Positions 22,942 through 35,843 of a stretch of DNA of 64,000 nt are shown here, piece by piece. The number at the start of each line of letters is the position of its first letter. Within the stretch, counting starts at the first letter, position 1. The notes under the pieces are model-generated. The model was not told where the DNA came from and ran no database searches. It saw only the letters and a list, made by a program, of their open reading frames with translations. Both the position numbers and the translations under genes were made by a program. The DNA lies in contig NZ_FZNV01000002.1 in NCBI RefSeq assembly GCF_900188415.1, positions 229,339-293,338 of the forward strand, given 5' to 3'. The stretch is from Maribacter sedimenticola (GTDB lineage: Bacteria > Bacteroidota > Bacteroidia > Flavobacteriales > Flavobacteriaceae).

Positions 22942-24972
22942 ATGAATAAGGAAATAGATCAATTAGCGGCAGATAATATTAGGGCATTGGCGGTTGCCAT
23001 GGTTGAAAAGGCGAACTCCGGACACCCAGGCGGACCAATGGGTGGGGCAGATTATATGCATATTTTATATTCTGAGTTTTTTAACTACGATCCATCTGAC
23101 ATGCACTGGCCATTTCGTGACCGTTTTTTCATGGATGCTGGTCACCTATCCACACTAATGTACGCCCAGTATTATTTATTGGGTAATTATGCAAAGGATG
23201 ATGTTGCCAATTTTAGACAATGGGGATCGGTAACACCGGGTCACCCAGAAGTAGATGTGGCAAGGGGTATTGAAAATACATCTGGTCCATTGGGCCAAGG
23301 TCATACAATGGGTGTTGGTGCGGCAATTGCGGCTAATTTTCTAAAAGCACGTTTTGGAGATTGGATGAACCATAAGGTTTACGGATTTATATCCGATGGT
23401 GGTGTACAGGAAGAAATATCACAGGGGGCAGGAAGGATTGCCGGTCATTTGGGATTGAGCAATTTTATTATGTTCTATGATTCCAACGATGTTCAGCTTT
23501 CCTCTAAAACAGATGAGGTTACCTCTGAAAATACGGCCATGAAATATGAAGCATGGGGATGGAAGGTTGTCACTATTGATGGTCATGACCATGAACAAAT
23601 CAGACAGGCATTGAAGGATGCCAATGCGGAAACCGAAAAACCTACGTTGATCATTGGGGAGACCATTATGGGGAAAGGTTGTGTAACCGCAGATGGTACT
23701 TCATATGAGGGGTATACAGAACTACATGGTAAGCCAATTGGCGATACAGGGGCGGACTATGAGAAGACCTTGGTCAATTTAGGGGCAGATGTAGAAAATC
23801 CTTTTGATATTTATGCCCAGGTAGAAGAATATTATGAAGGCATCATCAATAGAAAGAAAGATGAGGCCCAAGCTAAAAAGAAGGAAATAGACGCATGGCG
23901 TGCACAAAACACCGAGCTCTCCGCTAAGCTAGATGGTTTCTTGGAAGGGAAGATGCCAGCATTGGATTTTTCTTCAATTCAGCAAAAAGAAGGTCAGGCA
24001 ACAAGGGCGGCATCGTCCAATGTATTGGCGTACTTGGCTGAAAACGTAGAAAACATGATCGTTTCCTCCGCAGATTTGTCCAACAGTGATAAAACCGATG
24101 GATTCCTTAAGAAAACAAGCGTATTGCAGAAGGGTGATTTCTCCGGTGCATTCTTACAGGCCGGCGTTGCGGAATTGACAATGGCAACGATAGCAAACGG
24201 TATAGCCCTTCATGGTGGGGTAATCCCAGTGGTGGCCACGTTCTTTGTATTCTCTGATTATATGAAACCGGCCATTCGTTTAAGTGCCATTCAGGAATTA
24301 CCGGTAAAGTTTGTTTGGACACATGATGCCTTTAGGGTAGGTGAGGACGGTCCTACACATCAGCCAATAGAGCAAGAAGCCCAAATACGTTTGTTGGAAA
24401 AATTAAAGAACCATAGTCATGAGCAGAGTTTTGTGGCCTTGCGTCCTGCAGATTCTCAAGAAACGAATGTAGCTTGGAAAATGGCAATGGAAAACCAAAA
24501 GACACCCACGGGCCTAATCTTGTCCAGACAAGGTATCAAAGATGTTCCGGCAATGAACGGTACCCGTTACGAGGCAGCTTTGGGAGCGGAAAAAGGAGGT
24601 TACCTGGTGCAGGAAGTAGCTGACCCGGATGTTATTTTAATTGCCAATGGTTCTGAGGTTTCTACCTTGGTAGCGGCCACAAAATTATTGGAAGAAAAAG
24701 AAGGGTTGAAGGTGAATATTGCATCCATCCCATCAGAAGGTATATTTAGACAGCAGTCGCAGGCTTACCAGGAGAAGGTAATTCCGCCAAACAAACCGGT
24801 ATTTGGTCTTACGGCAGGTTTGCCCGTAAACTTGGAAGGTCTGGCCGGACCAAATGGTAAGGTTTTTGGATTGGAGCATTTTGGATATTCTGCACCCGCA
24901 ACGGTTCTTGATGAGAAATTTGGCTTTACCGGAGATCAGGTATATCAACAAGTAGTCGATTTTTTAAAGTAA
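22942..24972 (+). CDS. tkt: Transketolase
   Basis: Transketolase moves two-carbon ketol units between sugar phosphates using thiamine diphosphate, linking the pentose phosphate pathway to glycolysis. The 676-residue protein has the N-terminal GHPGGPMGGADYMH motif with its catalytic histidines, and the thiamine-binding region ISDGGVQEEISQG near residue 152. The pyrimidine domain carries FRVGEDGPTHQPIEQ near 466. Full length and normal ends fit a single-chain enzyme. The transaldolase gene follows after 25 bases, forming an operon that ends in a strong terminator. The inferred promoter lies in the 470-base spacer upstream. Confidence 0.96.
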   Translation: MNKEIDQLAADNIRALAVAMVEKANSGHPGGPMGGADYMHILYSEFFNYDPSDMHWPFRDRFFMDAGHLSTLMYAQYYLLGNYAKDDVANFRQWGSVTPGHPEVDVARGIENTSGPLGQGHTMGVGAAIAANFLKARFGDWMNHKVYGFISDGGVQEEISQGAGRIAGHLGLSNFIMFYDSNDVQLSSKTDEVTSENTAMKYEAWGWKVVTIDGHDHEQIRQALKDANAETEKPTLIIGETIMGKGCVTADGTSYEGYTELHGKPIGDTGADYEKTLVNLGADVENPFDIYAQVEEYYEGIINRKKDEAQAKKKEIDAWRAQNTELSAKLDGFLEGKMPALDFSSIQQKEGQATRAASSNVLAYLAENVENMIVSSADLSNSDKTDGFLKKTSVLQKGDFSGAFLQAGVAELTMATIANGIALHGGVIPVVATFFVFSDYMKPAIRLSAIQELPVKFVWTHDAFRVGEDGPTHQPIEQEAQIRLLEKLKNHSHEQSFVALRPADSQETNVAWKMAMENQKTPTGLILSRQGIKDVPAMNGTRYEAALGAEKGGYLVQEVADPDVILIANGSEVSTLVAATKLLEEKEGLKVNIASIPSEGIFRQQSQAYQEKVIPPNKPVFGLTAGLPVNLEGLAGPNGKVFGLEHFGYSAPATVLDEKFGFTGDQVYQQVVDFLK

Positions 24973-24997
24973 TTAACAATATTAAAATAAGATAAGG

Positions 24998-25651
24998 ATG
25001 AAATTTTTTATAGATACAGCAAATTTAGACGAGATCAAGGAAGCTCAGGATATGGGTATTTTAGATGGTGTAACCACTAATCCTTCCTTGATGGCAAAAG
25101 AAGGCATTACCGGCGCGGAGAATATTTTGGCACATTACAAAAAAATATGTGACCTGGTTGACGGTGATGTAAGTGCAGAAGTAATTTCTACCGATTTTGA
25201 GGGTATGATCGAAGAAGGGGAGAAGCTGGTTAAGATCAGTCCACAGATCGTCATTAAAGTGCCTATGATCAAAGAAGGGGTTAAGGCAATTAAGTATTTT
25301 TCCGATAAGGGATACAGAACAAACTGTACGTTGGTATTCTCCTCTGGCCAGGCATTATTGGCTGCAAAAGCAGGTGCAACCTACGTGTCGCCGTTTATTG
25401 GCCGTTTAGATGATATTTCTACGGATGGGTTAGGTTTAATAGCGGATATCCGTTTAATCTATGATAACTACGGTTTTGAAACAGAAATTTTAGCGGCTTC
25501 TGTACGTCACGTAATGCATATTATTGATTGTGCCAAGATCGGTGCCGATGTAATGACCGGTGGCTTAGGTGCCATTACTGGACTTTTAAAGCACCCATTG
25601 ACTGATAGTGGTTTGGAGAAGTTCTTGGCCGATTATAAAAAAGGAAACTAA
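24998..25651 (+). CDS. tal: Small-type transaldolase (TalC/FSA-like)
   Basis: The 217-residue protein belongs to the short transaldolase/fructose-6-phosphate aldolase group, roughly two thirds the length of classical transaldolase B. It has the start [16 protein letters not shown], the GVTTNPSL motif (24-31) and the Schiff-base lysine in IKVP (Lys87). In operons with transketolase such proteins act as true transaldolases of the pentose phosphate pathway; whether it also has aldolase activity cannot be seen. It lies 25 bases after tkt and ends 29 bases before an intrinsic terminator. Confidence 0.93.
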   Translation: MKFFIDTANLDEIKEAQDMGILDGVTTNPSLMAKEGITGAENILAHYKKICDLVDGDVSAEVISTDFEGMIEEGEKLVKISPQIVIKVPMIKEGVKAIKYFSDKGYRTNCTLVFSSGQALLAAKAGATYVSPFIGRLDDISTDGLGLIADIRLIYDNYGFETEILAASVRHVMHIIDCAKIGADVMTGGLGAITGLLKHPLTDSGLEKFLADYKKGN

Positions 25652-25680
25652 TTATAACCAATTAGTCTAATTGATATAAG

Positions 25681-25710
25681 AAGCATCACTTTTAAGTGAT
25701 GCTTTTTTTT
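25681..25710 (+). terminator. Intrinsic terminator of the tkt-tal operon
   Basis: AAGCATCACTT pairs perfectly with AAGTGATGCTT around a two-base centre (25681-25704) and is followed by a run of T residues to 25710. Confidence 0.93.
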
Positions 25711-25790
25711 GTTTTATATTAGTATGTATATAGGTGGCATCTGATTATTTGTGATTAGGCTTAATTGTTGTAATCAAGTTTTATAAAATA

Positions 25791-26357
25791 ATGTTTAAAA
25801 AGAGCAACTCGAGTAAAAGATTTTTTGCGGATGCTGCGTTTGGAGTGGGTGTGGCCTGTATAGGAGGTGCTTTCTTTTTTATACCTACATTATTCACTAC
25901 GGAGCAAAACTTAATTCCAATTAATGGAAAAGTTCAAAATGTTGAAGCAGTTTACACTCAGGTCAGTTCACAAGGACATAAAAGCGTAAAATCTGAACTT
26001 TTATTGAATCTTCAGGATGACAACAGGGTCTTCAAATTGGCAAAAAATATAGAACAGAGTTGGAATAATGAAAAATATGAACAAATTGAAAAGGAACTGA
26101 AAAAATCAGGAGAAGCAACTATTTGGATTAAGGCAAGTGCTCAGTTTGATTTAGAACCCGAGGTTTTCCAAATTGCGAATGGAAAAGAAAGTATTCTTTA
26201 TGATTTGAGCGATGTGAAGTCTGAGCTCTATTGGCTTTTTCCATTTTTCATAATAATGGGACTTTTTAATCTTGGAATATATTTTCATCATAAATTTCCT
26301 GAACATTTTAAAACTATTTTTAAAATAAAAACTAGCGAAAATACAGTGTGTAATTAA
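25791..26357 (+). CDS. Uncharacterised membrane protein with two spans (DUF3592-like topology)
   Basis: I cannot place this 188-residue protein securely. It has one membrane helix near residues 17-35, a soluble middle domain of about 100 residues rich in Lys, Glu and Asn, and a second helix near 143-165 followed by a basic tail. The middle domain, with alternating strands then a charged helix, recalls DUF3592-like proteins, but no diagnostic motif is seen. The gene begins the A+T-rich stretch that runs to about 28.77 kb and differs from its neighbours in base use. It stands alone between the tal terminator and the esterase-like gene. Confidence 0.6.
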   Translation: MFKKSNSSKRFFADAAFGVGVACIGGAFFFIPTLFTTEQNLIPINGKVQNVEAVYTQVSSQGHKSVKSELLLNLQDDNRVFKLAKNIEQSWNNEKYEQIEKELKKSGEATIWIKASAQFDLEPEVFQIANGKESILYDLSDVKSELYWLFPFFIIMGLFNLGIYFHHKFPEHFKTIFKIKTSENTVCN

Positions 26358-26492
26358 TTGCGGGCGCAATATTTAGATAGAATCGTTAGCTATTAATTAT
26401 CTTTAAAATCAGGCGGACATCTGCCGTGTGAAAAGTTTTCAAACCATCTTATAATAGGCGGTATCAACTAAAATTTATCTTTTAAATAAGTC

Positions 26493-28268
26493 ATGAAAAT
26501 CACAAAAAATTCAGTGTGCCTTTTACTGTTATCAATCGTAACACCCTTTATTCTTAATAGTCAAAATAATTATAATTTGGACTTTAACGATTTTAACCAG
26601 GAAGAACAAAAAATGCCTACAGGATGGTTTAAGTGGGGAAATTTTGAAAATTTGACTGGAGAAATAATTAGCGATGGTAATTCTGTCGGTAAAGTTGTTT
26701 CCGATAATGATGGTACATTTGGCTGTATAACGTATAGGATTCCAGTCAATTATGTTGGTGACACTATTGTACTTTCTGGTCTAATTAAATACGAAAATGT
26801 CAAAGGATTTGTCGGACTTTTAATGCGGATTGACGGACATTCAAAAAAAAGTCCTTTAGCATTTAAATCAATGCAAAATCAAAAAATAAGAGGGACAAGT
26901 GATTGGAAAGAATATTCTATAAAACTTCCTTTTCCATCCAATGCAAAAACAATCTTTGTAGGCGGAATTTTAGGTAAAAAAGGTATTGCTTGGTTTGATG
27001 ACTTTAAGGTGAGGATCGACGGTAAAGACATTCAAGAACTAAAAGAAACTAAAAAGTTAACTTTAGAAAACTACAATTCTAACGAACTAGAATTGGCTAT
27101 ATCAAAATCCTCTAAAAAATTACACTTTTCCAACGAAGAAACTCTGCACAATAGTTTAAACCCATTAATAGAAAAAATAGGTGACAAAAAAATAGTTGCA
27201 ATAGGTGAGAGTACACACGGAACCTCAGAATTTTATCAACTTAGAGAAATCATAACAAAAAGACTAATTACAGAAAAAGGGTTTAGTCTCGTTGTTTTGG
27301 AAAATCCATACGATGATATTGAAATCTTAAACAAAAACTTGGATAAAACACCCTTAGATAGTTTAATGCAAAAACATCTGTTTTCAATTTATCAAACCCA
27401 AGAAATGAAATCATTCTTAGAATGGTTTAAGTATAATAAAACCAAATATAAAATTAAGTTTAAAGGCTGCGACGATTCATACTGGGTTTTCTTTGAACTG
27501 CTAAAAAACAACATTAATTCTGTCGATGATAAAATTTTGAATAATCTTTTACAAGAATTGAAATCCAACATAGTAAAAAGTTCAACTGACAATTTAAAAA
27601 AAGAATATAAGGTCAAATATTCTATTCACAATAACATCTTAGAAATTGAAAATTATTTAGAATCAACTAAAAAAATAACTAAATCAATCAGGGAAATACT
27701 ATTCAATGGTAAAAACACATATATCAACTATGTGAACATTAAAAACCAAAAACCAATTCAAAGCAGAGATGAAATAATGGCTGACAGAATATCATTTTTA
27801 GCAAAACATTCAGATAGTAAAATTATTGTTTGGGCTCACAATGCACATATTTCAAACGAAATTATCACAGATAATGAAATAGGGATTATGGGCAGAGATT
27901 TAAAAAAGGATTTCGATCAAGATTATTATACAATTGGACTTACGACCTTAAATGGCAGTTATTCTTATATAAATGAAAAGTATATAAACGGAGACCACAG
28001 TTATAATGAGAAACTTAAAACCGAATCATTTAAACCTATTGACAGCTTGTTTTGGGAAAATAAGCTTTCTAAAATTAACAACTCGTTTATTTTAGATATG
28101 ACAGACTTAAAAAATGAACTAATCACAGACAGATTAATCGGTCCTACAAGGCTAATTGGATATTCAAAAGAGTCAGAGGAGGATATTTATTATCTTCCAT
28201 TAATCAAGAATTTTGATACAATGATTTTCATTAAAGAAACTAATTCAACCAAACCTATATTCGAGTGA
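26493..28268 (+). CDS. Exported erythromycin-esterase-like protein with N-terminal carbohydrate-binding-like domain
   Basis: This 591-residue protein has a signal peptide (about 1-22) and a beta-rich domain (about 25-175) with a jelly-roll look, containing GIAWFDDFKVRID near its end. An erythromycin esterase-type catalytic domain follows. It shows VAIGESTHGTSEFYQL (Glu239, His242 in the family's catalytic motif) and later WAHNAHIS, both hallmarks of the EreA/SucC-like family. Named Ere enzymes hydrolyse macrolide lactones, but many environmental members have unknown substrates, so antibiotic resistance should not be assumed. Strong A+T bias and Lys/Asn-rich composition set it apart from neighbours and suggest acquired DNA. 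Confidence 0.8.
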   Translation: MKITKNSVCLLLLSIVTPFILNSQNNYNLDFNDFNQEEQKMPTGWFKWGNFENLTGEIISDGNSVGKVVSDNDGTFGCITYRIPVNYVGDTIVLSGLIKYENVKGFVGLLMRIDGHSKKSPLAFKSMQNQKIRGTSDWKEYSIKLPFPSNAKTIFVGGILGKKGIAWFDDFKVRIDGKDIQELKETKKLTLENYNSNELELAISKSSKKLHFSNEETLHNSLNPLIEKIGDKKIVAIGESTHGTSEFYQLREIITKRLITEKGFSLVVLENPYDDIEILNKNLDKTPLDSLMQKHLFSIYQTQEMKSFLEWFKYNKTKYKIKFKGCDDSYWVFFELLKNNINSVDDKILNNLLQELKSNIVKSSTDNLKKEYKVKYSIHNNILEIENYLESTKKITKSIREILFNGKNTYINYVNIKNQKPIQSRDEIMADRISFLAKHSDSKIIVWAHNAHISNEIITDNEIGIMGRDLKKDFDQDYYTIGLTTLNGSYSYINEKYINGDHSYNEKLKTESFKPIDSLFWENKLSKINNSFILDMTDLKNELITDRLIGPTRLIGYSKESEEDIYYLPLIKNFDTMIFIKETNSTKPIFE

Positions 28269-28772
28269 AAAGAACAGTCTTTAATAGTACATTAGAAAAA
28301 AGAATTTCTACTACGATTAATAGTTTCTAGCCTAAATTATAGTCAATAAATTGAATGAATATGGAATTGAAAAAAGTAAAATTGTTGACATTCTAAAAAT
28401 ATATTATGACATAGAGTAAAAACTTCGGCTAATTATGTCTTAATGTAAATGAACTCCATTAATTCTTAATATTTAAGAATACCTACCAACTAGCAGTACG
28501 TTTTTTAGGTTGCTACAATGACTTTTAAGGGTTTCAATTAATTGGTAGTGATAATAGTACGATGTAAATCCCAAATTATCAGTAAGTAATTAGAAGTTAA
28601 AATTATCTGTGCGTTTATTCAGTAGATGCAAAATCATCCGGTTATATAGAACTGAATTCTTAAGATATAGGACAACGTTGAACATATGAATATGTAATGG
28701 TTGAGAACGCTATTCGCCCCTAAAGTTTTAGATATTTCAATATCTTTAAAGTTATCAATCAACCTATACCAC
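28269..28772 (+). other. 504-base A+T-rich spacer with no convincing gene
   Basis: No intact gene is visible. A short open stretch at 28342-28419, reading like LNEYGIEKSKIVDILKIYYD, is bounded by stops, lacks an ATG and could be a remnant of a lost gene. Small palindromes such as ATTCTTAATATTTAAGAAT occur near 28.47 kb. TATCTTTA at 28741-28748, 25 bases before the sulfatase start, is a plausible -7 element for that gene. Confidence 0.3.
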
Positions 28773-30335
28773 ATGAGAAATCTATTTCTAAGTCTTTTTA
28801 TTGCTTTGTCTTTTTTGTCCTGTAATGAAGAAAAGAAGTCAGAAGGGCCTACAGAACAAAAACCGAACATCATTTACATATTAGCAGATGATTTGGGCTA
28901 TGCTGAAATAGGGGTTTTTGGTCAGGAAAAGATAGAAACACCCCATATAGATGCCCTGGCAAAACAGGGTATGATTTTTACCCAGCATTATTCAAGTGCT
29001 CCGGTATGTGCACCGGCCAGATATATGTTTCTTACCGGTAAACATTCCGGTAAGGCCTTTATTCGTGGCAATGATGAGTGGAACGAGCGTGGTGATGTCT
29101 GGAATTACAAAGCAATGGCAAAAGATTCTACGTTAGAGGGGCAGCGACCGGTACCTCAAGGAACAAAAACAATTGCTTCTTATTTAAAGGGTGTTGGCTA
29201 TAAAACGGCTTTGGTAGGTAAATGGGGTTTGGGAGCGCCACATACGCATTCCATACCCAACGAAATGGGGTTCGATTTTTTCTATGGATTCAATTGCCAA
29301 CGTCAGGCACATACATACTACCCGTTACACCTATACAAGAACAGAAACCGTGTGCATTTGGCAAATGATACCGTTGCACCTAGTTCACCTTTTCCAAAAG
29401 GCTTGGATCCAATGAATCTTGAGAATTATAAGGACTACACCTTAACGGACTACGCACCGGACTTAATGTTCCAAGAACTTACCGGCTTTATTGCTCAGAA
29501 TAAGGACCATCCTTTTTTCCTGTATTGGGCAACTCCCATTCCGCATGTAGCATTACAGGCACCACAGCGTTGGGTAGATTATTATATAGAAAAATTCGGT
29601 GAAGAAGAACCCTACCTTTCAGGTAACGGTAATGGGTATTTTTCGCATCGTACACCACATGCCGCCTATGCTGCCATGGTTTCCTATTTTGATGAAAATG
29701 TGGGTAAGTTGGTTCAGCAATTGAAAGATGAGAATATTTATGAAAATACATTGATCGTTTTTACATCGGATAACGGACCAAGTTATGCCGGTGGAGCGGA
29801 TCCCCAATATTTTGATAGTGCCAAACCATTCAAGGGTGGGTATGGTAGGGGCAAAGGATTTGTTTATGAAGGCGGAATTAGAGTGCCTACATTTTTTACT
29901 TGGCCAGGTAAAATTAATCCAGGTACTACTAGTGACCACGTATCTGCACATTATGATATGTTGGCCACTTTTGCAGATATTACAGATTTTGAAATTAAGC
30001 ATGAAACGAACGGTATAAGTTTATTGCCTACGCTGCTAGGTCAACAAAATCAAGAACAACATAATTTTTTGTATTGGGAGTTTCCGGAATACGGAGGCCA
30101 GATTGCCATTAGAATGGGCAAATGGAAGGTAGTACGCCAACATATAAAGGATGATATGCCGCCCACCTTAGAACTTTATGACCTAACTGTAGATGCATTG
30201 GAACAGCACAATATTGCATCTAAACATCCTGAAATTCTACAAAAGGCGGACAGCATTTTCAAAATAGAGCATACCATGCCTACTACGGTACGTTTTCAAA
30301 TTCCCTTATTGGAAAATGGATTGTTAAGTCAATAA
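28773..30335 (+). CDS. Formylglycine-dependent sulfatase lipoprotein
   Basis: The 520-residue protein is a type I sulfatase. The formylglycine motif CAPAR occupies 79-83 (VCAPARYMFLTGK), the metal ligands include Asp39-Asp40 in ILADDLGY, and SDNGP later completes the site. The start at 28773 gives a lipoprotein signal ending in LSFLSC (Cys17); an upstream in-frame TTG at 28701 gives no signal sequence and is rejected. The enzyme should act in the envelope on sulfated sugars, in Flavobacteria commonly algal polysaccharides. A GH2 beta-galactosidase and the activating formylglycine enzyme lie downstream on the same strand. The exact sulfated substrate is unknown, and no SusC/SusD pair is present in the window. 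Confidence 0.9.
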   Translation: MRNLFLSLFIALSFLSCNEEKKSEGPTEQKPNIIYILADDLGYAEIGVFGQEKIETPHIDALAKQGMIFTQHYSSAPVCAPARYMFLTGKHSGKAFIRGNDEWNERGDVWNYKAMAKDSTLEGQRPVPQGTKTIASYLKGVGYKTALVGKWGLGAPHTHSIPNEMGFDFFYGFNCQRQAHTYYPLHLYKNRNRVHLANDTVAPSSPFPKGLDPMNLENYKDYTLTDYAPDLMFQELTGFIAQNKDHPFFLYWATPIPHVALQAPQRWVDYYIEKFGEEEPYLSGNGNGYFSHRTPHAAYAAMVSYFDENVGKLVQQLKDENIYENTLIVFTSDNGPSYAGGADPQYFDSAKPFKGGYGRGKGFVYEGGIRVPTFFTWPGKINPGTTSDHVSAHYDMLATFADITDFEIKHETNGISLLPTLLGQQNQEQHNFLYWEFPEYGGQIAIRMGKWKVVRQHIKDDMPPTLELYDLTVDALEQHNIASKHPEILQKADSIFKIEHTMPTTVRFQIPLLENGLLSQ

Positions 30336-30547
30336 TTATTGGCCATCCATTTTATGAAAGGAAATGGTCCCGTTCACTTATTTTTCCTTCTCGTTTACCA
30401 AGTTTAGTTGTATTTTGCAGGGATTCAAAATTGCCGAAAATTTATATTTTTAAGCTATAAAATATGAATATTGGTAATTGGCTAGGGTCAAAATGAGAAA
30501 ACAATAGTATTAAATCCAATTTTCCGTTGTACGGAAGCATACAGTAG

Positions 30548-33748
<3,201 letters not shown>

Positions 33749-33777
33749 CCCAGTAAAAAACTAATTTGGGCATGTAA

Positions 33778-34914
33778 ATGATTATGATGAAAAGAAGGAC
33801 CAATTTAATTGTATTGATGCTGATTTGTTCTATGTTAGCATGTTGCAAAACGGAACCAAAGAGCAATGCTAACGTGCATGAAGAAGCTGTGCAAGAAACG
33901 GGTGGTGTAGCACCAAATCATAAACTTATAGAGGAAAAACCAGCTGATATTACCGTACCAGAGGGTATGGTGTGGGTGCCAGGGGCGGCATTTAAGCAAG
34001 GAGCCGTAGGTTTGGATAAAATGGCCATGGGGCATGAGAAACCGGCAATAGAAGTCTTGGTAGACGGGTTTTTTATGGATGTCACGGAGGTTACCAATAA
34101 GGAATTTGCGCAATTTGTCAAGGAAACTGGATATATAACCGTGGCGGAGCGCGGTATAGATTGGAATGAATTAAAGAAACAAGTACCCGAAGGAACCCCA
34201 AAACCACATGATTCCATTTTACGCCCAGGATCGTTGACATTCAAAAAAACCAAATCTCCGGTTGCAAATCTTTATGATTTTTCACAATGGTGGCAATGGT
34301 CTATTGGGGCCAATTGGAAACATCCCAATGGGCCTGAAAGTTCAATTGAGGGTAAAGAGGATTACCCAGTGGTGCAGGTGGCTTATAAAGATGCAATGGC
34401 TTATTGCAAATGGGCGGGAAGACGCTTACCTACGGAAGCCGAGTGGGAATTGGCCTCTAGGGCTGGAAAATTTGGATCAATCTATCAGTGGGGCAATGAT
34501 AGCGGCCAACTGGTTAAGAGTGCCAACACATGGGAAGGAAATTTTCCAAATGAAAACACTAAACTAGATGGTTTTGAATTAAGGGCACCCGTTAAATCGT
34601 ATCCACCAAACGCATATGGAATATATGATATGGCGGGTAATGTGTGGGAATGGACCAGTGATTGGTATAATAGTGGGTATTACAAGGAGTATACAAATAG
34701 GGGCAAAGTGATCTTAAATCCTACAGGGGCATTGGAACCGTTTACACCGAACAATCCTTTAGCTAGGGAGAAGGTGATAAAAGGGGGGTCATTTCTATGT
34801 AGTGCATCGTATTGTGCAAGCTATCGTATATCGGCACGTATGGGTTCCAGCATGGATTCTGCTTTGGAACACACAGGGTTTAGAACGGTTGCAACTGTAA
34901 AAATGCTGCAATAA
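33778..34914 (+). CDS. Exported formylglycine-generating enzyme (SUMF1 family)
   Basis: The 378-residue protein carries the sulfatase-modifying fold from about residue 60: PEGMVWVPGAAFKQG, the RLPTEAEWELASR motif and a C-terminal GGSFLCSASYC. The two active-site cysteines of the aerobic copper-dependent enzyme are both present (Cys341, Cys346, five apart as in human FGE), so it should convert a sulfatase cysteine to formylglycine. It has a lipoprotein-like signal ending in SMLACC, implying action in the envelope. Three ATG codons near the start (33778, 33784, 33787) leave the exact N-terminus open. It follows the GH2 gene by 29 bases, is probably co-transcribed, and likely activates the upstream sulfatase. 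Confidence 0.87.
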   Translation: MIMMKRRTNLIVLMLICSMLACCKTEPKSNANVHEEAVQETGGVAPNHKLIEEKPADITVPEGMVWVPGAAFKQGAVGLDKMAMGHEKPAIEVLVDGFFMDVTEVTNKEFAQFVKETGYITVAERGIDWNELKKQVPEGTPKPHDSILRPGSLTFKKTKSPVANLYDFSQWWQWSIGANWKHPNGPESSIEGKEDYPVVQVAYKDAMAYCKWAGRRLPTEAEWELASRAGKFGSIYQWGNDSGQLVKSANTWEGNFPNENTKLDGFELRAPVKSYPPNAYGIYDMAGNVWEWTSDWYNSGYYKEYTNRGKVILNPTGALEPFTPNNPLAREKVIKGGSFLCSASYCASYRISARMGSSMDSALEHTGFRTVATVKMLQ

Positions 34915-34919
34915 GTTCA

Positions 34920-35615
34920 CTAATCCACACAATTGAGAAGTTTGTCCAACTCTAAGTTTTTGGTTCGGCTTATCGGTATTTTTTTATCCTTTATTTCTAT
35001 GAATTCATGATTGTACCGTTCAACCATATTTAAGTTGATGATGAAGGATTTATGGATGCGAACAAATTTATCATCTTTTAGTCGCTCATGAAAAGCACTC
35101 ATAGTGGACAAGATTACATAGTTTTTTTCTGGGGTAATGACTTTTACGTAATCGCCTAAGGCCTCTACCCAATGAATAGTATGTATGTTGAGTTCTACCT
35201 GTTTTAAGTTATGTTTTACCATTAATTTACCGTCCGTATTGGACAACGAGCGTTTTCTAAATTTTTCAATGGCTTTTCCTATCGCAATATCAAATCTATT
35301 CTTGCTATAAGGTTTTAATAAAAAATCAGTCGCATTGTAATCAAAGGCTTCTAGGGCATATTTGGGATTTTGGCTTATAATAATGACTTGTGCCGATACT
35401 TTAAGTTTTCTTAGAAACTCAAATCCGTTCATAATGGGCATTTCAATATCCAAAAAAATGAGATCAACCGGTAATTTGTTAATTACCGACAGTGCCTCTG
35501 AACCGCTGTTAAAAGATCGGTATAGTTGCAATTGAACGTTCTTTTCAACCAGTCTTTCCAGTAAAATCCTGTGTACGTTGGAGTCTTCTACTATGACACA
35601 TTTTAATGTTCTCAT
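34920..35615 (-). CDS. LytTR-family response regulator
   Basis: This 231-residue regulator has a receiver domain (about 3-118) with the phosphate-accepting Asp56 in DLIFLDIEMP, and a LytTR DNA-binding domain (about 130-231) containing WVEALGDYVKV and FVRIHKSFIIN. The start at 35615 is chosen because it begins directly with the receiver fold (MRTLKCVIVED). An ATG at 35672 would add 19 residues with no domain. No histidine kinase gene lies beside it, so its partner is encoded elsewhere. It converges with the formylglycine enzyme gene (5 bases apart) and diverges from trxB. Confidence 0.92.
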   Translation of the reverse strand: MRTLKCVIVEDSNVHRILLERLVEKNVQLQLYRSFNSGSEALSVINKLPVDLIFLDIEMPIMNGFEFLRKLKVSAQVIIISQNPKYALEAFDYNATDFLLKPYSKNRFDIAIGKAIEKFRKRSLSNTDGKLMVKHNLKQVELNIHTIHWVEALGDYVKVITPEKNYVILSTMSAFHERLKDDKFVRIHKSFIINLNMVERYNHEFIEIKDKKIPISRTKNLELDKLLNCVD

Positions 35616-35780
35616 ATAGTAATTGTTAATGGTTCTCTTAATATGTACGGGAGAAAAGGTGTTGGGGTTCATAAATTTACAAAAAATTAAGACTTCGTTA
35701 TAATTTTATATTAACTATTGGCATCCCTTTATTTAGTATATGTTCTCCTTATGTGCAGATTAAAACTTTTGATAACTTAA

Positions 35781-35812
35781 TTGTAAGTTTTTTGCTCAAA
35801 AACCTACTTTTG
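35781..35812 (+). promoter_or_regulatory. Bacteroidota-type promoter of trxB
   Basis: TTG at 35781-35783 and TACTTTTG at 35805-35812 are separated by 21 bases, fitting the -33 TTG and -7 TAnnTTTG elements of Bacteroidota sigma factor promoters. The trxB start codon is 31 bases further on. Confidence 0.62.
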
Positions 35813-35843
35813 TAGTAGAACGAAAACTGAACAACTTCAAATT

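Noticed and set aside
26493-28268. Calling the esterase-like gene a macrolide resistance gene
   Set aside because: Only the family motif is visible; many environmental members have other substrates and this one has an extra domain.
28342-28419. Short open stretch resembling a protein end (LNEYGIEKSKIVDILKIYYD)
   Set aside because: Bounded by stops, no ATG, too short and no recognised family; kept only as a possible remnant.
28701-28772. TTG at 28701 as start of the sulfatase
   Set aside because: The added 24 residues contain no signal; the ATG at 28773 gives a clear lipoprotein signal.
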